35,779 bases of DNA from Phytophthora sp. 'mugwort' (GCA_033558025.1 JAUCEF010000022.1:1-35779), one strand, 5' to 3'; positions 19,401 through 31,293 are shown, counted from the first letter of the stretch. The notes: generated by a model not told the origin, from the letters alone. A program made the numbers and translations.

Positions 19401-20579
19401 TTAACGATCAATTTCACCAAAAACAACATCTAAAGTACCAATAATTGTAACAACATCAGCAATCATATGATTTTTAGCTATAAAATCTAATGCTTGTAAA
19501 TGTAAAAATCCTGGTGATTTAATTTTACATCTGTAGGGTTTATTTGTACCATCTGCTACTAAATAAACACCATACTCACCTTTAGGTGCCTCAATAACTG
19601 TATAAGTTTCACCAGCATTTACACAAATATTTTCTGAATAATATTTAAAATGATGAATTAAAGACTCCATAGAATTTTTAATTTGAATTCTATTTGGATT
19701 TGTAATTTTTTTATCATCTAATTTAATAGGACCTTGGGGAATTTTATTAAGTACTTGCAAAATAATTCGAATTGATTGTCGCATTTCTTCTATTCTAATT
19801 AAATAACGATCATAACAATCGCCATTTGTACCTACAGGTATATCAAATTTTAATTGATCATAAATTTCATAAGGTTGTGTTTTACGTAAATCCCATGAAA
19901 TACCTGATCCACGTAACATAACACCACTAAAACCAAAATTTAAAGCATCTTTAGCAGATATAATACCAATATCTACTAATCTTTGTTTCCAAATTCTATT
20001 ATTAGTTAACATTTCTTCAATTTCATCTAAACGGGTATTAAATTGTTCACAAAAAATATATATATCATTTAACAAACCTTTAGGCAAATCTTGATTAACA
20101 CCTCCAGGTCTAAAATAAGCTGCATGCATACGTGCACCAGAAACACGTTCATAAAATTCCATTAATTTCTCACGTTCTTCAAATCCCCAAAAATAAGGTG
20201 TCATAGCTCCTACATCTAAAGCATGACAACATACAGCTAATAAATGATTTAAGATACGTGTTATTTCTGAAAATAAAACTCTTATATATTGTGCTCGTAA
20301 AGGTATATCACAATTTAATAATTTTTCAATAGCCAAAACATATGCATGTTCTTGACACATCATAGATACATAATCTAAACGATCAAAATAAGGTAACGCC
20401 TGTAAATAATTTTTATATTCAATTAATTTTTCTGTACCTCTATGTAATAAACCTATATGTGAATCAGCTTTTTTAACAACTTCACCGTTTAATTCTAAAA
20501 TTAAACGTAAAACACCATGAGCCGCTGGATGTTGTGGACCAAAATTTATAGAAAAATTTTTAATTTTTTTTAATGACAT
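19401..20579 (-). CDS. nad7: NADH dehydrogenase subunit 7 (arm 2 copy)
   Basis: Protein of 392 residues identical to 10713-11891. It is the first gene of the nad7-rpl10-trnH-nad4-trnE-atp1 unit that runs toward the palindrome tip. Confidence 0.98.
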   Translation of the reverse strand: MSLKKIKNFSINFGPQHPAAHGVLRLILELNGEVVKKADSHIGLLHRGTEKLIEYKNYLQALPYFDRLDYVSMMCQEHAYVLAIEKLLNCDIPLRAQYIRVLFSEITRILNHLLAVCCHALDVGAMTPYFWGFEEREKLMEFYERVSGARMHAAYFRPGGVNQDLPKGLLNDIYIFCEQFNTRLDEIEEMLTNNRIWKQRLVDIGIISAKDALNFGFSGVMLRGSGISWDLRKTQPYEIYDQLKFDIPVGTNGDCYDRYLIRIEEMRQSIRIILQVLNKIPQGPIKLDDKKITNPNRIQIKNSMESLIHHFKYYSENICVNAGETYTVIEAPKGEYGVYLVADGTNKPYRCKIKSPGFLHLQALDFIAKNHMIADVVTIIGTLDVVFGEIDR

Positions 20580-20695
20580 TTTTTTTTTTTTTTTTTTTTA
20601 ATAAAAATATAATATTTATAAATTAATTTTTTTATAAATATATAGCATATATAGTAAGTAAGTATTTTTAAAATATTTATTTCTTTTATTACATT
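20580..20695. promoter_or_regulatory. Divergent nad7/nad2 spacer, candidate bidirectional promoter (arm 2)
   Basis: Inverted copy of 10597-10712. The homopolymer (T on this strand, 20579-20599) has the same length as in arm 1. The 11-bp hairpin is at 20612-20641 and GTAAGTAAGTA is at about 20653-20663, 33 nt before the nad2 ATG. Confidence 0.5.
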
Positions 20696-22189
20696 ATGTT
20701 TTTTCAGGAAATTTTTAATAATAATTTTGAAATTATTATCCCCGAATTTTTTTTAACAACTTTTTTATTAATTTTATTATTATTTGGTGTTTTTTATAAA
20801 AAAAATCAAAATGCTCAAAAAATTTTGATTATTAAAAATATTACTACTATAATAATATATTTATTATTAATTCTTTTAATATTAACGTTAAATATAACAA
20901 ATATTTCAAGTAACATATTAAATGGTGTATTACTTATTAATAATTTTACACAATTTATTAAAATAATTTTAATTTTATTAACAATTATTTGTTTTTTAAT
21001 ACAACAAAAATATTTAATACAACAAAAAATAAATTCATATGAAATTAATATATTAATGTTAATATCATTATTGGGTTTAATGTTATTGGTATCTGCAAAT
21101 CATTTTATTACTTTATATTTAGCAATTGAATTACAAAGTTTAAGTTTTTATATATTAACATCCACCCAAAAAAAATCGATATTATCAATTGAGGCTGGTT
21201 TAAAATATTTTATTTTAGGATCAATTGCTTCAGGTTTTATTCTATTTGGTTCTTCAATAATTTATGCTATTACAGGTTCATTAAATTTTAATAATATTTT
21301 TTTAATATTATCAAATATAAATTTTTTAGATAATATAAATATATTAATTAGTTTATCTTATGGATTAATTTTTATTTTAGTTGGTATTTTATTTAAAATA
21401 GGTGCTACACCTTTTCATTTTTGGTTGCCTGATGTATATGAAGGTGCTCCAAATAATATTTCAAGTTTTTTTGCTATTGTACCAAAAATTGCTTTTATAG
21501 GAATTTTAATTCGTTTATTTTTTGAGATTTTTTTTAATATTTCATATTTCTTTGAAATTTTTTTTTATATTATTTCATTTTTATCTATGTTAATCGGTGC
21601 ATTATCGGCATTACAACAAAAAAAAATCAAAAGATTATTAGCTTATAGTGCAATAAGTCATGTAGGTTTTATATTAATAGGATTTACTTCAAATATGTTA
21701 AATAATATTCCATTTATTTTATTATATATTATAATTTATATTATAACAAGTATTAATTTATGGACTTCTTATTTATCTTTAAATATCAATCATAAACCAA
21801 TTAAATATTTAACAGATTTATCAAATATATATACTATTAATAAATTAATTGCTATTATTATAATCATAAATATTTTTTCATTAGCTGGTATACCCCCATT
21901 AGCGGGTTTTTTTTCAAAATTATTTATATTTTTTTCAGCTATTAAAAATAATTATTTTAGTTTAGTATTTTTTGGTATTATTATAAGTGTTTTAAGCTCT
22001 TTTTATTATTTAAAAATAATTAAAATTATTTATTTTGAAAAAATATTTAGAAAAATGTATATTTCACAAATAAATAAAAGTCAAAGTATAATATTATTAA
22101 TTAGTACTCAATTTATTTTATTTTTATTTATTTATCCTAATATTATATTAATAAATTTAAACAAAATTTATTTATATTTATTAATATAA
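20696..22189 (+). CDS. nad2: NADH dehydrogenase subunit 2 (arm 2 copy)
   Basis: Protein of 497 residues identical to the copy at 9103-10596. It heads the plus-strand unit of arm 2 that runs without a strand change to nad4L. Confidence 0.97.
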   Translation: MFFQEIFNNNFEIIIPEFFLTTFLLILLLFGVFYKKNQNAQKILIIKNITTIIIYLLLILLILTLNITNISSNILNGVLLINNFTQFIKIILILLTIICFLIQQKYLIQQKINSYEINILMLISLLGLMLLVSANHFITLYLAIELQSLSFYILTSTQKKSILSIEAGLKYFILGSIASGFILFGSSIIYAITGSLNFNNIFLILSNINFLDNINILISLSYGLIFILVGILFKIGATPFHFWLPDVYEGAPNNISSFFAIVPKIAFIGILIRLFFEIFFNISYFFEIFFYIISFLSMLIGALSALQQKKIKRLLAYSAISHVGFILIGFTSNMLNNIPFILLYIIIYIITSINLWTSYLSLNINHKPIKYLTDLSNIYTINKLIAIIIIINIFSLAGIPPLAGFFSKLFIFFSAIKNNYFSLVFFGIIISVLSSFYYLKIIKIIYFEKIFRKMYISQINKSQSIILLISTQFILFLFIYPNIILINLNKIYLYLLI

Positions 22190-22195
22190 TATTTA

Positions 22196-22269
22196 GTTTG
22201 GATAGCTCAGTTGGTTAGAGTAAAAGACTGAAAATCTTTGTGTCGGTGGTTCAAATCCACCTCCAGACA
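22196..22269 (+). tRNA. trnF(GAA): tRNA-Phe (GAA), arm 2
   Basis: Exact inverted copy of 9023-9096. It separates nad2 from rps10. Confidence 0.95.
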
Positions 22270-22285
22270 ATTTTATTATTAAAAT

Positions 22286-22612
22286 ATGTATCTTTTAAGA
22301 ATAACTTTTAAATCATTTCAAAAAATAAATCAACTCAAACAAAATTTATTAAAATTAAAAAAAATTAATAAATTCAAAAATATTCAAATACCCGGTGTAT
22401 TTCAAACAAAACAAAAAAAAAAAATTTTTACATTATTAAGATCTCCCCATGTAAATAAAAAATCACGTGAACATTTTATTCATAAAAATTATACTTCTAA
22501 AATTAATATAAAATTTAAAAATATTTTTTATTTATTAAATTTTTTAGTTTTAATTAAAAAATTTTTATCTAAAAATTCATTAATAAATATTAAAATTATA
22601 AAAAAAAATTAA
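22286..22612 (+). CDS. rps10: Ribosomal protein S10 (arm 2 copy)
   Basis: Identical 108-residue protein to 8680-9006. It is flanked by trnF (16 nt) and trnR (10 nt), so its mRNA could be released by tRNA excision. Confidence 0.93.
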   Translation: MYLLRITFKSFQKINQLKQNLLKLKKINKFKNIQIPGVFQTKQKKKIFTLLRSPHVNKKSREHFIHKNYTSKINIKFKNIFYLLNFLVLIKKFLSKNSLINIKIIKKN

Positions 22613-22622
22613 AATTAAACTT

Positions 22623-22696
22623 ATGCTTATAGCTTAAATGGATAAAGCGTTAGATTGCGGATCTATAAAATGAAAGTTCAAATCTTTCTAAGCATA
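22623..22696 (+). tRNA. trnR(GCG): tRNA-Arg (GCG), arm 2
   Basis: Exact inverted copy of 8596-8669; first of the R-Q-I-V cluster. Confidence 0.9.
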
Positions 22697-22710
22697 TATT
22701 TTATTTATTT

Positions 22711-22782
22711 TGAAGTATAGCCAAGTGGTAAGGCCTCCGTTTTTGGTACGGAAAATCAAAGGTTCGAATCCTTTTACTTCAA
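22711..22782 (+). tRNA. trnQ(TTG): tRNA-Gln (TTG), arm 2
   Basis: Exact inverted copy of 8510-8581. Confidence 0.94.
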
Positions 22783-22784
22783 AA

Positions 22785-22858
22785 GGGCCTATAACTCAGT
22801 TGGTTAGAGTATACGCCTGATAAGTGTAAAGTCAGTAGTTCAAATCTACTTAGGCCCA
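22785..22858 (+). tRNA. trnI(GAT): tRNA-Ile (GAT), arm 2
   Basis: Exact inverted copy of 8434-8507, with 2-nt gaps to trnQ and trnV. Confidence 0.96.
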
Positions 22859-22860
22859 AT

Positions 22861-22933
22861 GAATAATTAACTCAATTGGTAGAGTATTTCGTTTACACCG
22901 AAAATGTTAGCGGTTCGAGTCCGTTATTATTCA
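22861..22933 (+). tRNA. trnV(TAC): tRNA-Val (TAC), arm 2
   Basis: Exact inverted copy of 8359-8431, 17 nt before rps12. Confidence 0.93.
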
Positions 22934-22950
22934 ATAAAATAACAAATAAT

Positions 22951-23331
22951 ATGTCAACAATTAATCAATTATTTTTAAAAAAACAAAAACGTTTAGAAAA
23001 AAAAAAAAGAAATAAAAGTCCAGCTTTAAAACAATGTCCTCAACGTAAAGGTATTTGTTTAAAAGTTTATAATACAACACCTAAAAAACCAAATTCTGCT
23101 ATGCGTAAAGTAGCAAAAGTACACCTATCTAGTAGGTATACAATAATTACTTATATTCCAGGTATTGGTCATACTTTACAAGAACATTCAATAGTATTAG
23201 TTAGAGGAGGTCGTGTAAAAGATTTACCTGGAGTAAAATATCATGTAATTCGTGGTAAATATGATTTATTAGGGATTTATTCTCGAAAAACATCAAGATC
23301 AAAATATGGAACTAAAATACGAAGAGTATAA
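22951..23331 (+). CDS. rps12: Ribosomal protein S12 (arm 2 copy)
   Basis: Identical 126-residue protein to 7961-8341. The ATG at 22951 is preferred over an in-frame ATG at 22876 that lies inside trnV. Confidence 0.97.
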   Translation: MSTINQLFLKKQKRLEKKKRNKSPALKQCPQRKGICLKVYNTTPKKPNSAMRKVAKVHLSSRYTIITYIPGIGHTLQEHSIVLVRGGRVKDLPGVKYHVIRGKYDLLGIYSRKTSRSKYGTKIRRV

Positions 23332-23737
23332 AATAAAAAAATTATTTATAAATATGTTATTAAAAAAAGGAAAAAAAACTTGTTCTGAAAACATATTTAT
23401 AAATATTTTAATTACTTTAAAAAAAATTACAAAACAAAAACCGAATTTTATTTTATTTAAATCAATTGAAAATTTATTACCGAAATTAAAAGCAATAAGT
23501 ATTCCAAATAAAAAACGAAATAAAAAAAAAAAAAAAAAAGATAGATATTTTTTAATGCTTTTAAATGAAGATAAACAAATTAAAAAATCGATATCGTGGT
23601 TACTTTTAAATGCAAATTTAAAAAACATAACAAACGAAATTATTCAAACTTCAAAAAATAAAAGTAAAACAATCAATACAAAAAAACAATATTATAAAAA
23701 TATAAAAAAATTAAAATTTAATCTTATTTTTGATTAA
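23306..23737 (+). CDS. rps7: Ribosomal protein S7 (arm 2 copy)
   Basis: Identical 143-residue protein to 7555-7986. ATG 23306 lies in the last codons of rps12 (26-nt overlap). The alternative ATG at 23354 is preceded by ATTTATAAAT, the same 10 nt found before the nad3 ATG, so the real start is uncertain. Confidence 0.85.
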   Translation: MELKYEEYKIKKLFINMLLKKGKKTCSENIFINILITLKKITKQKPNFILFKSIENLLPKLKAISIPNKKRNKKKKKKDRYFLMLLNEDKQIKKSISWLLLNANLKNITNEIIQTSKNKSKTINTKKQYYKNIKKLKFNLIFD

Positions 23738-23797
23738 TTTTTTTAAAATACATTATTTATCATTAAATAATTAATTATTACAAATTATAAAATTCTT

Positions 23798-24712
23798 ATG
23801 AAAAATTATTATTATATTAATAAAAAAAATTTACAAATAGAAACTACAACAAATGATTCTAATATCGATAAATTTCAAAATGATTTAAAAATTTTAAAAG
23901 AAATTAGTAATAATATACAAAATACACAAAAACATCCTTATCATTTAGTAGATCCAAGTCCTTGGCCTTTTATAATTTCTTTTGGACTTTTTTTTTTAAC
24001 TTTTGGTGGTGCTATGTATTTTCATGGTTATATTGGCAGTAATTTCTTAATTTTAACAGGATTTTTAATGATTATTTTAACAATGTATACTTGGTTTCGT
24101 GATATAGTTAGAGAAGCTGTATATGAAGGTCAACATACTAAACAAGTACAATTAGGTTTAAGAAATGGTATGCTTTTATTTATTTTTAGTGAATTACTAT
24201 TTTTTGTTAGTTTTTTTTGGGCTTTTTTTCATTCAGCTTTAGCACCAACACCTGAAATTGGATCTTTATGGCCACCATTAGGTATTGAAACTGTTAATGC
24301 TTGGGGTATTCCTTTATTAAATACTGTAATATTATTATCATCTGGGGCAACTATTACTTGGGCACACCATTCAATAGTTTTTGGTGATAGAAAAAATGCT
24401 ATTTTAAGTTTAATTATTACAATTTTATTAGCTTTTTTTTTTACTTTAATTCAAGCCTATGAATATATTGAAAGTACTTTTTCAATTTCTGATAGTATTT
24501 ATGGTACAACTTTTTTTTTATTAACAGGTTTTCATGGTATTCACGTTATTGTAGGTACTATTTTTATTATAGTAAGTACTATTAGATTAATTAATCATCA
24601 TTTTACAAAACAACATCATTTCGGTTTTGAAGCTGCAGCTTGGTATTGGCATTTTGTAGATGTTGTTTGGTTATTTTTATTTGTAGCAGTTTACTGGTGG
24701 GGAGGTAATTAA
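23798..24712 (+). CDS. cox3: Cytochrome c oxidase subunit 3 (arm 2 copy)
   Basis: Identical 304-residue protein to 6580-7494, with the same Asn/Lys-rich leader of about 40 residues before the conserved HPYHLVDPSPWP. It lies 60 nt after rps7. Confidence 0.96.
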   Translation: MKNYYYINKKNLQIETTTNDSNIDKFQNDLKILKEISNNIQNTQKHPYHLVDPSPWPFIISFGLFFLTFGGAMYFHGYIGSNFLILTGFLMIILTMYTWFRDIVREAVYEGQHTKQVQLGLRNGMLLFIFSELLFFVSFFWAFFHSALAPTPEIGSLWPPLGIETVNAWGIPLLNTVILLSSGATITWAHHSIVFGDRKNAILSLIITILLAFFFTLIQAYEYIESTFSISDSIYGTTFFLLTGFHGIHVIVGTIFIIVSTIRLINHHFTKQHHFGFEAAAWYWHFVDVVWLFLFVAVYWWGGN

Positions 24713-24736
24713 TTTATTAAAAAATTAATAATTTTT

Positions 24737-25456
24737 ATGGTTAGTCCTTTAGAACAATTTGAAATTTTACCTATTTTTCAAATACCTTTTGTATTTACTA
24801 ATGCTTCTTTAATTTTAGTAATAGGTTTAGTTTATTTATATATATTTACATGTATAAAAACTAAATTTATTCCAACACGTTTTCAACAAATTTTTGAAAT
24901 GATTTTTAATATTACAATTGAATTAACTTATTCTAGTATAGGAAAAGCTGGTAAATATTTTGTTTCATTAATTTTTGTTGTTTTTTTTTTTATTTTATTA
25001 TGTAATTTAATAGGAATGATTCCATACAGTTTTACTATAACAAGTCATTTAATTATTACGTTTACTTTAGCATTAACAATTTATTTAGGTTTTAATTTAA
25101 TTGGAATTAAAAAACATAAATTTAATTTTTTAAATTTATTATTACCTAGTGGTGCAAGTATAGCATTAGTTCCCATCTTAGTACCTATTGAATTAGTTTC
25201 ATACATTTTTCGTGTAATTAGTTTACCTGTACGATTATTTGCAAATATGATGGCTGGACATACTTTATTAAAAGTAATTGCAGGTTTTGCTTGGGCTATG
25301 TTAAATGTAAATAGTTTTATTTTTATGGCACATTTTATTCCATTAATAATTATTGTATTATTGGTTGGTTTAGAAATTGCTGTAGCTTTAATTCAGGCAT
25401 ATGTGTTTACGATTTTAACGTGTATGTATATAAATGATGCTTTAAATTTACATTAA
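24737..25456 (+). CDS. atp6: ATP synthase subunit a (arm 2 copy)
   Basis: Identical 239-residue protein to 5836-6555, with the essential R166. It starts 24 nt after the cox3 stop. Confidence 0.97.
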   Translation: MVSPLEQFEILPIFQIPFVFTNASLILVIGLVYLYIFTCIKTKFIPTRFQQIFEMIFNITIELTYSSIGKAGKYFVSLIFVVFFFILLCNLIGMIPYSFTITSHLIITFTLALTIYLGFNLIGIKKHKFNFLNLLLPSGASIALVPILVPIELVSYIFRVISLPVRLFANMMAGHTLLKVIAGFAWAMLNVNSFIFMAHFIPLIIIVLLVGLEIAVALIQAYVFTILTCMYINDALNLH

Positions 25457-25492
25457 TAAAATATACAAAAATAAGATATAATATTTTATATT

Positions 25493-25566
25493 GGAAAAAT
25501 AGCTCAGTTGGTTAGAGTGGTAGCTTGTCACGCTATAAGTCGCGGGTTCAAGTCCCGTTTTTTCCG
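25493..25566 (+). tRNA. trnD(GTC): tRNA-Asp (GTC), arm 2
   Basis: Exact inverted copy of 5726-5799, between atp6 and nad3. Confidence 0.95.
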
Positions 25567-25600
25567 TTTAAATTTATTATATTTAAAAAAATTTATAAAT

Positions 25601-25954
25601 ATGTTATTAAATTATTCAAATATTTTTATATTCTTAATATTAAGTTTATTTTTATCAATTTTAATTTTCATTTTATCTTTTAGTTTAATTAAACAAAAAG
25701 ATGATTTAGAAAAGTTAACAGCCTATGAATGTGGATTTAATCCTTATGATGATGCTAGAAAAATTTTTGATGTAAAATTTTATTTAGTAGCTATCCTTTT
25801 TATTATTTTTGATTTAGAAGCTGTTTTTATTTTTCCTTGGGTTTTAACTTTAAGTTCAAATTTTTCATGGGGATTTTGGACTATGATTGAATTTTTAGTT
25901 GAATTAGTTATAGGTTTTATTTATATTTGGTGTAGTGATGCTTTAGAATGGTAA
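25601..25954 (+). CDS. nad3: NADH dehydrogenase subunit 3 (arm 2 copy)
   Basis: Identical 117-residue protein to 5338-5691. The ATG at 25601 is used because the next upstream in-frame ATG (25508) is inside trnD. Confidence 0.96.
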   Translation: MLLNYSNIFIFLILSLFLSILIFILSFSLIKQKDDLEKLTAYECGFNPYDDARKIFDVKFYLVAILFIIFDLEAVFIFPWVLTLSSNFSWGFWTMIEFLVELVIGFIYIWCSDALEW

Positions 25955-26420
<466 letters not shown>

Positions 26421-26437
26421 TTAAAATTAAATCCTGA

Positions 26438-26471
26438 AAAATATGATAAAAATTAATTTTTATCGTATTTT
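26438..26471. other. 34-bp near-perfect palindrome after atp9 (arm 2)
   Basis: Inverted copy of 4821-4854, starting 18 nt after the atp9 stop. The perfect 20-bp core is 26445-26464. Confidence 0.5.
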
Positions 26472-26540
26472 ATGTTATATATATACTAATACTGGTTATA
26501 GTATTTATTTTAGAAAAAAAATTATTTATTTTTTTAATAT

Positions 26541-26572
26541 ATAAATATTTATAATTATAAATATTTATAATT
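26541..26572. repeat. Two tandem 16-bp units before nad9 (arm 2)
   Basis: ATAAATATTTATAATT twice in tandem, inverted copy of 4720-4751, ending 11 nt before the nad9 ATG. Confidence 0.6.
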
Positions 26573-26583
26573 ATTTTTTATTT

Positions 26584-27150
26584 ATGAAAGTATTAAAAAA
26601 ATTTAGTCAATATTTATTACAGATTTTACCAATAATAAATTATACTTTATATAAAAATGAATTATGTATAAATATTTCTACAAAAAATTTAATTCCTATT
26701 TTATTTTTTTTAAAAAATCATACAAATACTCAATTTAAAGTATTATCAGAAATTTGTGTTATAGATTATATTAATAAAAAAAAACGTTTTGAAATAATTT
26801 ATAATTTATTAAGTATTCGTTTTAATAGTCGTTTAAAAATTAAAATAATAATTAATGAATTACAACCGGTAGATTCAATTATAAAAATATATCAATCAGC
26901 CAATTGGTGTGAAAGAGAAGTTTGGGATATGTTTGGTATTTTTTTTTTATACCATCCCGATTTAAGACGGATTTTAACAGATTATGGTTTTGAAGGACAT
27001 CCTTTACGTAAAGATTTCCCTTTAAGTGGTTTTTTAGAAATTTTTTATAATGAATTAAAAAAACGTGTTGTTTATGAACCCATTAATTTATCACAACAAT
27101 ACCGATTATTTGAATTTAATAATCCTTGGAATAATAAAATAAATATGTAA
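26584..27150 (+). CDS. nad9: NADH dehydrogenase subunit 9 (arm 2 copy)
   Basis: Identical 188-residue protein to 4142-4708. Confidence 0.96.
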   Translation: MKVLKKFSQYLLQILPIINYTLYKNELCINISTKNLIPILFFLKNHTNTQFKVLSEICVIDYINKKKRFEIIYNLLSIRFNSRLKIKIIINELQPVDSIIKIYQSANWCEREVWDMFGIFFLYHPDLRRILTDYGFEGHPLRKDFPLSGFLEIFYNELKKRVVYEPINLSQQYRLFEFNNPWNNKINM

Positions 27151-27197
27151 TATTTTATTAATTATTTTTGCTTTTAGGTAATTTTTCATTTCATATT

Positions 27198-28373
27198 ATG
27201 AGATGGAATAAAAAATCATTATTTGCGATTCTTAATAATCATTTAATAGATTATCCTACACCTATTAATTTAAATTATTTTTTTGGATTCGGTTCGTTAG
27301 CTGGTATTATGTTAGTAATACAAATTTTAACAGGTATTTTTTTAGCAATGCATTATACTCCACATATTGATTTAGCTTTTAATAGTGTTGAACATATTAT
27401 GAGAGATGTAAATAATGGTTGGTTAATTAGATATACACATGCAAATGGAGCATCTTTTTTTTTTATTGTTGTATATATTCATATTTTTCGTGGTTTATAT
27501 TATGGTTCTTATATCACACCAAGAGAAGCTATATGGTCTTCTGGTGTAATTATTTTTATTTTAATGATGGCTACAGCTTTTATGGGTTATGTTTTACCTT
27601 GGGGACAAATGAGTTTTTGGGGTGCAACTGTTATTACTAATTTATTTTCTGCAATACCCTTAATAGGAAAAGATATTGTTGATTGGCTTTGGGGCGGATT
27701 TGCTGTTGATAATCCAACATTAAATCGTTTTTTTAGTTTACATTTTACATTACCTTTTATAATTGTGGGTGCCGTATTGATACATTTAATTTTATTACAT
27801 GAAGTTGGTTCAAATAATCCTTTAGGTATTACATTAAAAAATGAAAATATACCTTTTTATCCATATTTTTATACTAAAGATTTATTTGGATTAATGATCT
27901 TATTTTTGATTTTCTTTATTTTTATTTTTTTTTATCCTAATACATTAGGTCATCCCGATAATTATATTGAAGCAAATCCAATGAAAACACCTTTACATAT
28001 CGTACCAGAATGGTATTTTTTACCGTTTTATGCAATTTTAAGATCTATTCCTAATAAAATTGGCGGTGTTATAGCTATGTTTGGTTCATTACTTATTTTA
28101 TTAACAATACCTTTTACAAATTCATCTGAAATTAGAAGTACAGCTTTTAGACCTATATTTAAAATTTGTTATTGGTTATTAGTTATAGCTTTTTTATTAT
28201 TAGGTTGGGTTGGACAATGTCCAGTTGAATATCCTTATACTGAAATTGGTATTATAAGTATGATTTATTATTTTTTTTTTTTTATAATAATTATACCATT
28301 TTTAGGTAAATTAGAAACTTATTTAGTACGTTATAATATTAATAAAAAATCTTTAATAAATAAAAATAAATAA
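27198..28373 (+). CDS. cob: Apocytochrome b (arm 2 copy)
   Basis: Identical 391-residue protein to 2919-4094. The ATG at 27198 is preferred to a TTG at 27168. Its stop is 7 nt before the truncated nad11, the same junction as in arm 1. Confidence 0.97.
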   Translation: MRWNKKSLFAILNNHLIDYPTPINLNYFFGFGSLAGIMLVIQILTGIFLAMHYTPHIDLAFNSVEHIMRDVNNGWLIRYTHANGASFFFIVVYIHIFRGLYYGSYITPREAIWSSGVIIFILMMATAFMGYVLPWGQMSFWGATVITNLFSAIPLIGKDIVDWLWGGFAVDNPTLNRFFSLHFTLPFIIVGAVLIHLILLHEVGSNNPLGITLKNENIPFYPYFYTKDLFGLMILFLIFFIFIFFYPNTLGHPDNYIEANPMKTPLHIVPEWYFLPFYAILRSIPNKIGGVIAMFGSLLILLTIPFTNSSEIRSTAFRPIFKICYWLLVIAFLLLGWVGQCPVEYPYTEIGIISMIYYFFFFIIIIPFLGKLETYLVRYNINKKSLINKNK

Positions 28374-28380
28374 TTTAAAT

Positions 28381-29952
28381 TGTATTCATTGTACACGTTG
28401 TGTACGTTTTGCTAATGAAATTTGTGGAATTGACGGTTTAGGTACAACAGGTCGTGGTAATAAAACTGAAATTAATTTTTATTCTTCAAATATTTTTAAA
28501 TCCGAATTTTCTGGTAATTTAGTAGATTTATGTCCTGTTGGTGCATTAACTTCTAAACCCTATACTTTTAAAGCACGTTCTTGGGAATTAAAAAAAAAAG
28601 AGGGTATTGCTATTTTAGATAGTATTGGTTCAAATATTAAAATTGATATTTTTAATAATGAAATTATACGTATTTTACCTAAAACTAATTTTAATATTAA
28701 TAAAGAATGGATATCAGATAAAACAAGATATTTTTTTGATAGTTTAAAATATCAACGATTAAAATATCCATTATTAAAAGATAATCAAAACAATTTTCAT
28801 AGGATTTCTTGGTTAGATGCTCTAAATATTATTAATAAAAAATTGATAATTACAGATAGTTTTAATGCTAAAAGTATTATTGGTGATTTAACTGATTTAG
28901 AATCTCTTTTTTTATTAAAAAAAAATTTAAATAAATTAGGAATTTCAAATGTAAATTATGAACAATTTTTAAAAAATCGACAAATTAAGATAAATTCTGA
29001 TTTAGCTTCAAATTTTTTATTTAATAATACTTTAAAATCTATTGAAGAATCTGATGTTTGTTTAATAATTGGTAGTGATATTCGTCAAGAAGGTTCTATT
29101 TTAAATATTCATTTAATTAATCGTTTAAAAAAAGGAAATTTTAAAATAGCATATATCGGTAATAAAATTAATTTTACTTATCCAGTAAAACATTTAGGAT
29201 TAACTTTTAAAACTTTAATAAATATTATTTTAGGAAAACATGTATTTTGTAAACAATTAAAAAAAGCAAAAAAACCTTTAATTATTATAGGTAGTAATAT
29301 TTTAAATCAAAAAAATGGTTTTTTTTTATTATCAAAATTAAAAAATTTATCATTTATTAACCATAATATTAATTTCTTTAATTTTCAAACTTCTTTAATT
29401 AATTTTTTTGAAATTACTTTTCCAAAATCATTAAATATGTTAAATAATTCAAAATTATATTATTTATTTAATACAAATTTACAAAATAAATTAAAAATAA
29501 CTAAAAATAGTTTTGTTATTTATCAAGGACATCATTTTACTAAAGATGCTCAAAATTCAAATCTAATTTTACCTGGATTAACTTTTTTAGAAAAAAATGG
29601 AATGTATATTAATTTAGAAGGTTTTATTCAAAAAAATGAACAAATTTTAAATGTAAATATAGAACAACGTAAAGATTCTATAATTTATAGAAATCTTTAT
29701 AAATTTTTATTAAATAAAAATCAATCTAAATCAGAAGCTTTTTTAAAAATTAAAGATATTTTACCTTATTTATTAAAAAAAAAAATAAAAATTATTTATA
29801 ATTTTAGTTTTAATAAAAAATTTTTAAAAATTAATATTAATTTTTTAGATTCATTAATTAAAAATAATTATTATACAAATATATTAGAACAATATTCAAA
29901 AATATTGATTAATTCTAATAAAATTTTCAAAAATCAATCAAAATTATTATGA
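28381..29952 (+). pseudogene. nad11: 5'-truncated nad11 fragment (arm 2)
   Basis: Same fragment as 1340-2911, beginning with the codon for Cys146 of the intact protein. The breakpoint is at the same base in both arms, so truncation came before the inverted duplication. The open frame remains intact to the TGA that overlaps nad1, which suggests it is either recent or kept identical by copy correction with the intact gene. Confidence 0.88.
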
Positions 29953-30929
29953 TATACACAATTTTAAAATTTTTAATTTTCATATTACCTTTATTAATTG
30001 CTGTGGCTTATTTTACTTTAGTTGAACGTAAAATATTAGCTTCTATTCAAAGAAGAAGAGGACCTAATGTTGTAGGTACTTTTGGATTATTACAACCATT
30101 AGCTGATGGTCTTAAATTATTCGTAAAAGAAACAATTTTACCAAGTAATGCTGATGTAATTTTATTTATATTTGCACCTATTTTAGCTTTTTTTTTAAGT
30201 CTATTAAGTTGGACAATAATACCTTTAGGTTTTGGTATGTTTTTTACTGAATTAAATATTGGTATTTTATATTTAATAGCAATTTCATCTTTAGGTGTAT
30301 ACGGTGTTATTATAGGTGGTTGGTCAAGTAATTCTAAATATTCGTTTTTAGGGGCTTTAAGATCAACAGCACAAATGATTTCATATGAATTAACTATTGG
30401 GTTTTCAATTCTTTCAGTAATTGTTTGTGCAAAATCTTTAAATTTAATTTCTATTATTTGGGCACAAAAAACGGTATGGTATTGTTTTCCTCTTTTTCCT
30501 ATTTTTATAATTTTTTTTATATCTTGTTTAGCAGAAACAAATCGACATCCCTTTGATTTACCTGAAGCTGAAGCTGAATTAGTTTCAGGTTATAATGTAG
30601 AATATTCTGCAATGGGTTTTGCATTATTTTTTTTAGGTGAATATGCTAATATGTTATTAATGAGTAGTTTAACTACGATTTTATTTTTAGGTGGTTGGTT
30701 AGCACCTTTCCCTTTTAGTATAAATTGTATTAATTTTTTACCCGGATCTTTTTGGTTTAGTATTAAAATTTGTTTTTTTGTTGTTTTATTTGTAGTTGCT
30801 CGAGCTATTTTACCTCGATATCGTTATGACCAATTAATGCGTTTAGGTTGGAAAGTATTTCTACCTTTTTCATTATCCTGGTTTTTATATACTGCAAGTA
30901 TTTTAATAAGTTTTAATTGGTTAATTTAA
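29949..30929 (+). CDS. nad1: NADH dehydrogenase subunit 1 (arm 2 copy)
   Basis: Identical 326-residue protein to 363-1343. Its ATG overlaps the nad11 TGA, which shows that TGA acts as a stop here. Confidence 0.97.
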   Translation: MIYTILKFLIFILPLLIAVAYFTLVERKILASIQRRRGPNVVGTFGLLQPLADGLKLFVKETILPSNADVILFIFAPILAFFLSLLSWTIIPLGFGMFFTELNIGILYLIAISSLGVYGVIIGGWSSNSKYSFLGALRSTAQMISYELTIGFSILSVIVCAKSLNLISIIWAQKTVWYCFPLFPIFIIFFISCLAETNRHPFDLPEAEAELVSGYNVEYSAMGFALFFLGEYANMLLMSSLTTILFLGGWLAPFPFSINCINFLPGSFWFSIKICFFVVLFVVARAILPRYRYDQLMRLGWKVFLPFSLSWFLYTASILISFNWLI

Positions 30930-30931
30930 TT

Positions 30932-31234
30932 ATGAATATTTTAAATCATTTTATTTTTACTTTTTTTTTATTCTGTCTTGGATTATTTGGTATAATTTTA
31001 AATAGACAGAATATTATTATTATTTTAATGTCTATTGAATTATTATTATTATCAATTAATTTAAATTTTATTTATTTTGCAGTTTTAATTGATGATATAA
31101 TAGGACAAGTTTTTTCTTTATTAATTTTAACAGTAGCTGCAGCAGAATCAGCTATTGGATTAGCTATTATGATTATTTTCTTTAAATTATATGGAGATAT
31201 TTCAATTTATAAAATAAATTTATTATCATTATAA
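30932..31234 (+). CDS. nad4L: NADH dehydrogenase subunit 4L (arm 2 copy)
   Basis: Identical 100-residue protein to 58-360. The Ser codon and the last Leu codon overlap the CATT tip (31227-31230), and the TAA (31232-31234) is in the 16-nt fold-back that pairs with the gene's own preceding codons. Confidence 0.95.
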   Translation: MNILNHFIFTFFLFCLGLFGIILNRQNIIIILMSIELLLLSINLNFIYFAVLIDDIIGQVFSLLILTVAAAESAIGLAIMIIFFKLYGDISIYKINLLSL

Positions 31235-31293
31235 TAAATTTATTTTCTTTAAATTATATGGAGATATTTCAATTTATAAAATAAATTTATTAT
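31173..31293 (+). repeat. Direct duplication of the last 54 nt of the nad4L region
   Basis: 31173-31226 is repeated exactly at 31240-31293 (offset 67). Between them are CATT (31227-31230) and the start of a fold-back; the switch back occurs within the short shared stretch TTATTTT. The second copy is followed by AATG, the reverse complement of CATT. Confidence 0.85.

Noticed and set aside
25508..25600. Upstream extension of nad3 (similar cases at nad4 and rps12)
   Set aside because: The extra codons lie within tRNA genes (trnD, trnH, trnV), and the conserved proteins begin at the later ATG.
27168..27197. TTG start for cob adding ten residues
   Set aside because: The ATG at 27198 gives the family-typical N-terminus; the added residues have no counterpart.
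29949..29952. Genetic code with TGA as tryptophan
   Set aside because: nad11 ends with TGA at its expected C-terminus overlapping nad1, and tryptophans in conserved positions are TGG.
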